From contig JBBPTG010000153.1 of assembly GCA_038093975.1 (NCBI GenBank), positions 1 to 58,557 on the forward strand: DNA of 58,557 bases, read 5' to 3'. Under the pieces are notes generated by a model. It saw nothing but the letters and a program-made list of their open reading frames with translations. It made no database searches and was not told the DNA's origin. The DNA is from Chalciporus piperatus. Lineage: Eukaryota > Basidiomycota > Agaricomycetes > Boletales > Boletaceae. Made by a program: the position numbers and the translations under genes. Positions 57,259 through 58,557 of the stretch are shown here, in pieces (positions within the stretch are counted from its first letter, which is position 1; each line of letters opens with the position of its first letter).

Positions 57259-58557
57259 GCTCTTCCCCATCGTGACCCCTCTCCTCCCCGACAAATGGGA
57301 GGAGATGCTCCGTGCCTGCGGGGACACGGTCTGGTCGCGTTTTTCTGACATCCCCGATGGTCTGCGTTTCGGTTTCCGCCTTGGCGTTTCTTCTACTATC
57401 TCATCCTCATTCATGCCTCCGAACCATAAGTCTGCCATTGAAAACTCTTCCTTCATCACTGCCCAGATCGAGAAGGAGCTCGCCGCTGGTCGCTATTCCC
57501 CTCCTTTCGATCCTGTGGTCTTCGAATCTTTATTCGGCCCTTTTCGCACCTCCCCTCTCGGGGTCGTCTTTCACTCCACTACTGGCAAGCCTCGTCTCAT
57601 TCAAGATCATTCGTTTCCTCGCAACGACCCTCTCATGCACTCTATAAATTCCGAAATCGATTCCTCTTCCTTTCATTGCGACTGGGGCTCCTTCTCTGAC
57701 TGCTTCCTCCTCGTTGCTCGTGCTCCCGCGGGTGCTCAGGCTGCTGTGTTCGATGTCGACGCGGCTCATCGTCGCATGCCGGTTGCCCCGGTCGACCGTT
57801 TGCATGTTTGCATTCTCTGGGACGGTAAAGTCTACATCGATCATTGTTGCTGTTTCGGCTGCTGCAGTTCGTCGGGCATCTTTGGCCACTGTGCGGACGG
57901 TATCGTTTGCATCTACCGCTTCAACTCGATCCAGGATCTTATCAACTGGGCTGACGACTTCGTCTTCTTCCGCTACCCCATCCGGTACATGGATGGTTTG
58001 CCTGTGGTCGGTCATCCCTCCCTTCTCTCTCCTCGCGCCTTGCCTCGAAACCCTTTCTGACCTCTTCATCTTTTCATACAGTTCTCGTACGACGCCTCTC
58101 TCATTTGGAGAATCGCGGGTGATCTTGGCTGGCCTTGGGCCGCCAAGAAGTTCATCGACTTCGCCACTCGTTTCCCCTACCTCGGTTTTATTTGGGACCT
58201 CGACCTCAAGCATGTTTCTCTTCCCGACAACAAACGTGCAAAGTACCTGTCTCGTCTGGCTTCGTGGTCGAGCGGCTCCTCTGTTTCTCACCACGATTGC
58301 GAGGTCCTCATAGGTACCTTGAACCATTGTGCCGTTGTCATTGTAGGTTCCCGTTCGCATCTTCCTGGCCTTTATCGTTTCGCTGCATCTTTTTCGACCG
58401 CCTCGCCTTTCTCTCGTCGTCGGATTCCTAAAACTATTCTGGAGGACATCGCTTGGTGGCAGGGTCAACTCTCTCTTCCCTCCTGTGGTCGTTCGATCTC
58501 GCTCGCCCCCGATCTTCATCCCTCCTCTATTTTCGTCGACGCCTCCTCGTCCTGGGG
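57259..58557 (+). CDS. Retroelement pol: reverse transcriptase and start of RNase H (partial)
   Basis: Cut by the window end. RT blocks: WEEMLRACG...FRLG start, SPLGVVFHSTTGKPRLIQDHS, AVFDVDAAHRRMPV (motif with the catalytic Asp) and NWADDFVFF (the ADD catalytic box). A frame-preserving candidate intron at 58004-58081 (78 nt, gt-ag) contains the only stop (58058-58060). After it come FSYDASLIWRIAGDLGWPW and YLGFIWDLD, with IFVDASSSWG, the RNase H beginning, at the edge. The arrangement and style fit DIRS-type elements with tyrosine recombinase, but the recombinase lies outside the window. Confidence 0.7.

Noticed and set aside
57530..58519. 329-codon minus-strand open frame at the right edge
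   Set aside because: It is antisense to the reverse transcriptase and RNase H, whose catalytic motifs are clear; the openness comes from C/T-rich codon bias.
1..58557. CRISPR arrays, bacterial operons, ribosomal RNA or a secondary-metabolite cluster
   Set aside because: The window is eukaryotic nuclear DNA with spliced genes. No regular spaced repeats, rRNA signature, PKS/NRPS/terpene synthase or co-oriented biosynthetic set was seen.

Overview
The window is nuclear DNA of a filamentous basidiomycete, most likely an Agaricomycete. The evidence is the density of short (about 46-60 nt) GT-AG introns, several proteins typical of mushroom genomes (dispersed F-box families, a Crinkler-type REase-kinase protein, Plavaka/Tnp2 transposase) and the compact layout with 130-200 bp divergent promoters. 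Nearly all gene models below were joined exon by exon by eye. Their intron phases add up to an integral number of codons, which is the main support for the exon borders.

Left part (1-15.3 kb): nicotinamide riboside kinase (minus) lies head-to-head with a 793-aa Crinkler-like protein carrying three header domains, a PD-(D/E)XK nuclease-like region and a kinase. It is followed by a mitochondrial-type membrane protein, a decayed SCY1-like fragment, F-box paralog A, a SIRT5-type sirtuin, ribosomal protein eS30, a 607-aa disordered protein and F-box paralog B.

Transposon block (15.7-19.4 kb): a 3.6-kb element has a 17-bp perfect terminal inverted repeat and a 7-bp target duplication. It holds a Plavaka/Tnp2 transposase remnant and an apparently intact five-exon gene. 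It is interrupted by a second element of 1653 bp with 52-bp TIRs and a perfect 10-bp target duplication.

Middle (19.6-44.8 kb): mitochondrial DEAD-box helicase MRH4-like, a zinc-finger-like protein, F-box paralog C (plus strand), an LRR-type F-box protein with a possible frameshift at its start, PDK1-type protein kinase, a decayed protein kinase, F-box paralog D, an Mtf2-like mitochondrial protein, two tandem tRNA-Ser(AGA) genes, a WW-WW-MyTH4-RhoGAP protein and a 6-phosphogluconate-dehydrogenase-like reductase.

Right part (45.5-58.6 kb): a 12-exon CECR5/HDHD5-like HAD hydrolase, a transcription factor combining C2H2-type fingers with a Zn2Cys6 cluster, a DUF218 membrane protein, about 3 kb with no recognisable gene, and a DIRS-like retroelement (gag, RT, start of RNase H) running off the right edge. 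The housekeeping genes are functionally unrelated. No metabolic cluster is seen. The accessory theme is amplification: four dispersed copies of one F-box gene, three repeats of a Crinkler header within one protein, nested transposons and degenerating kinases.
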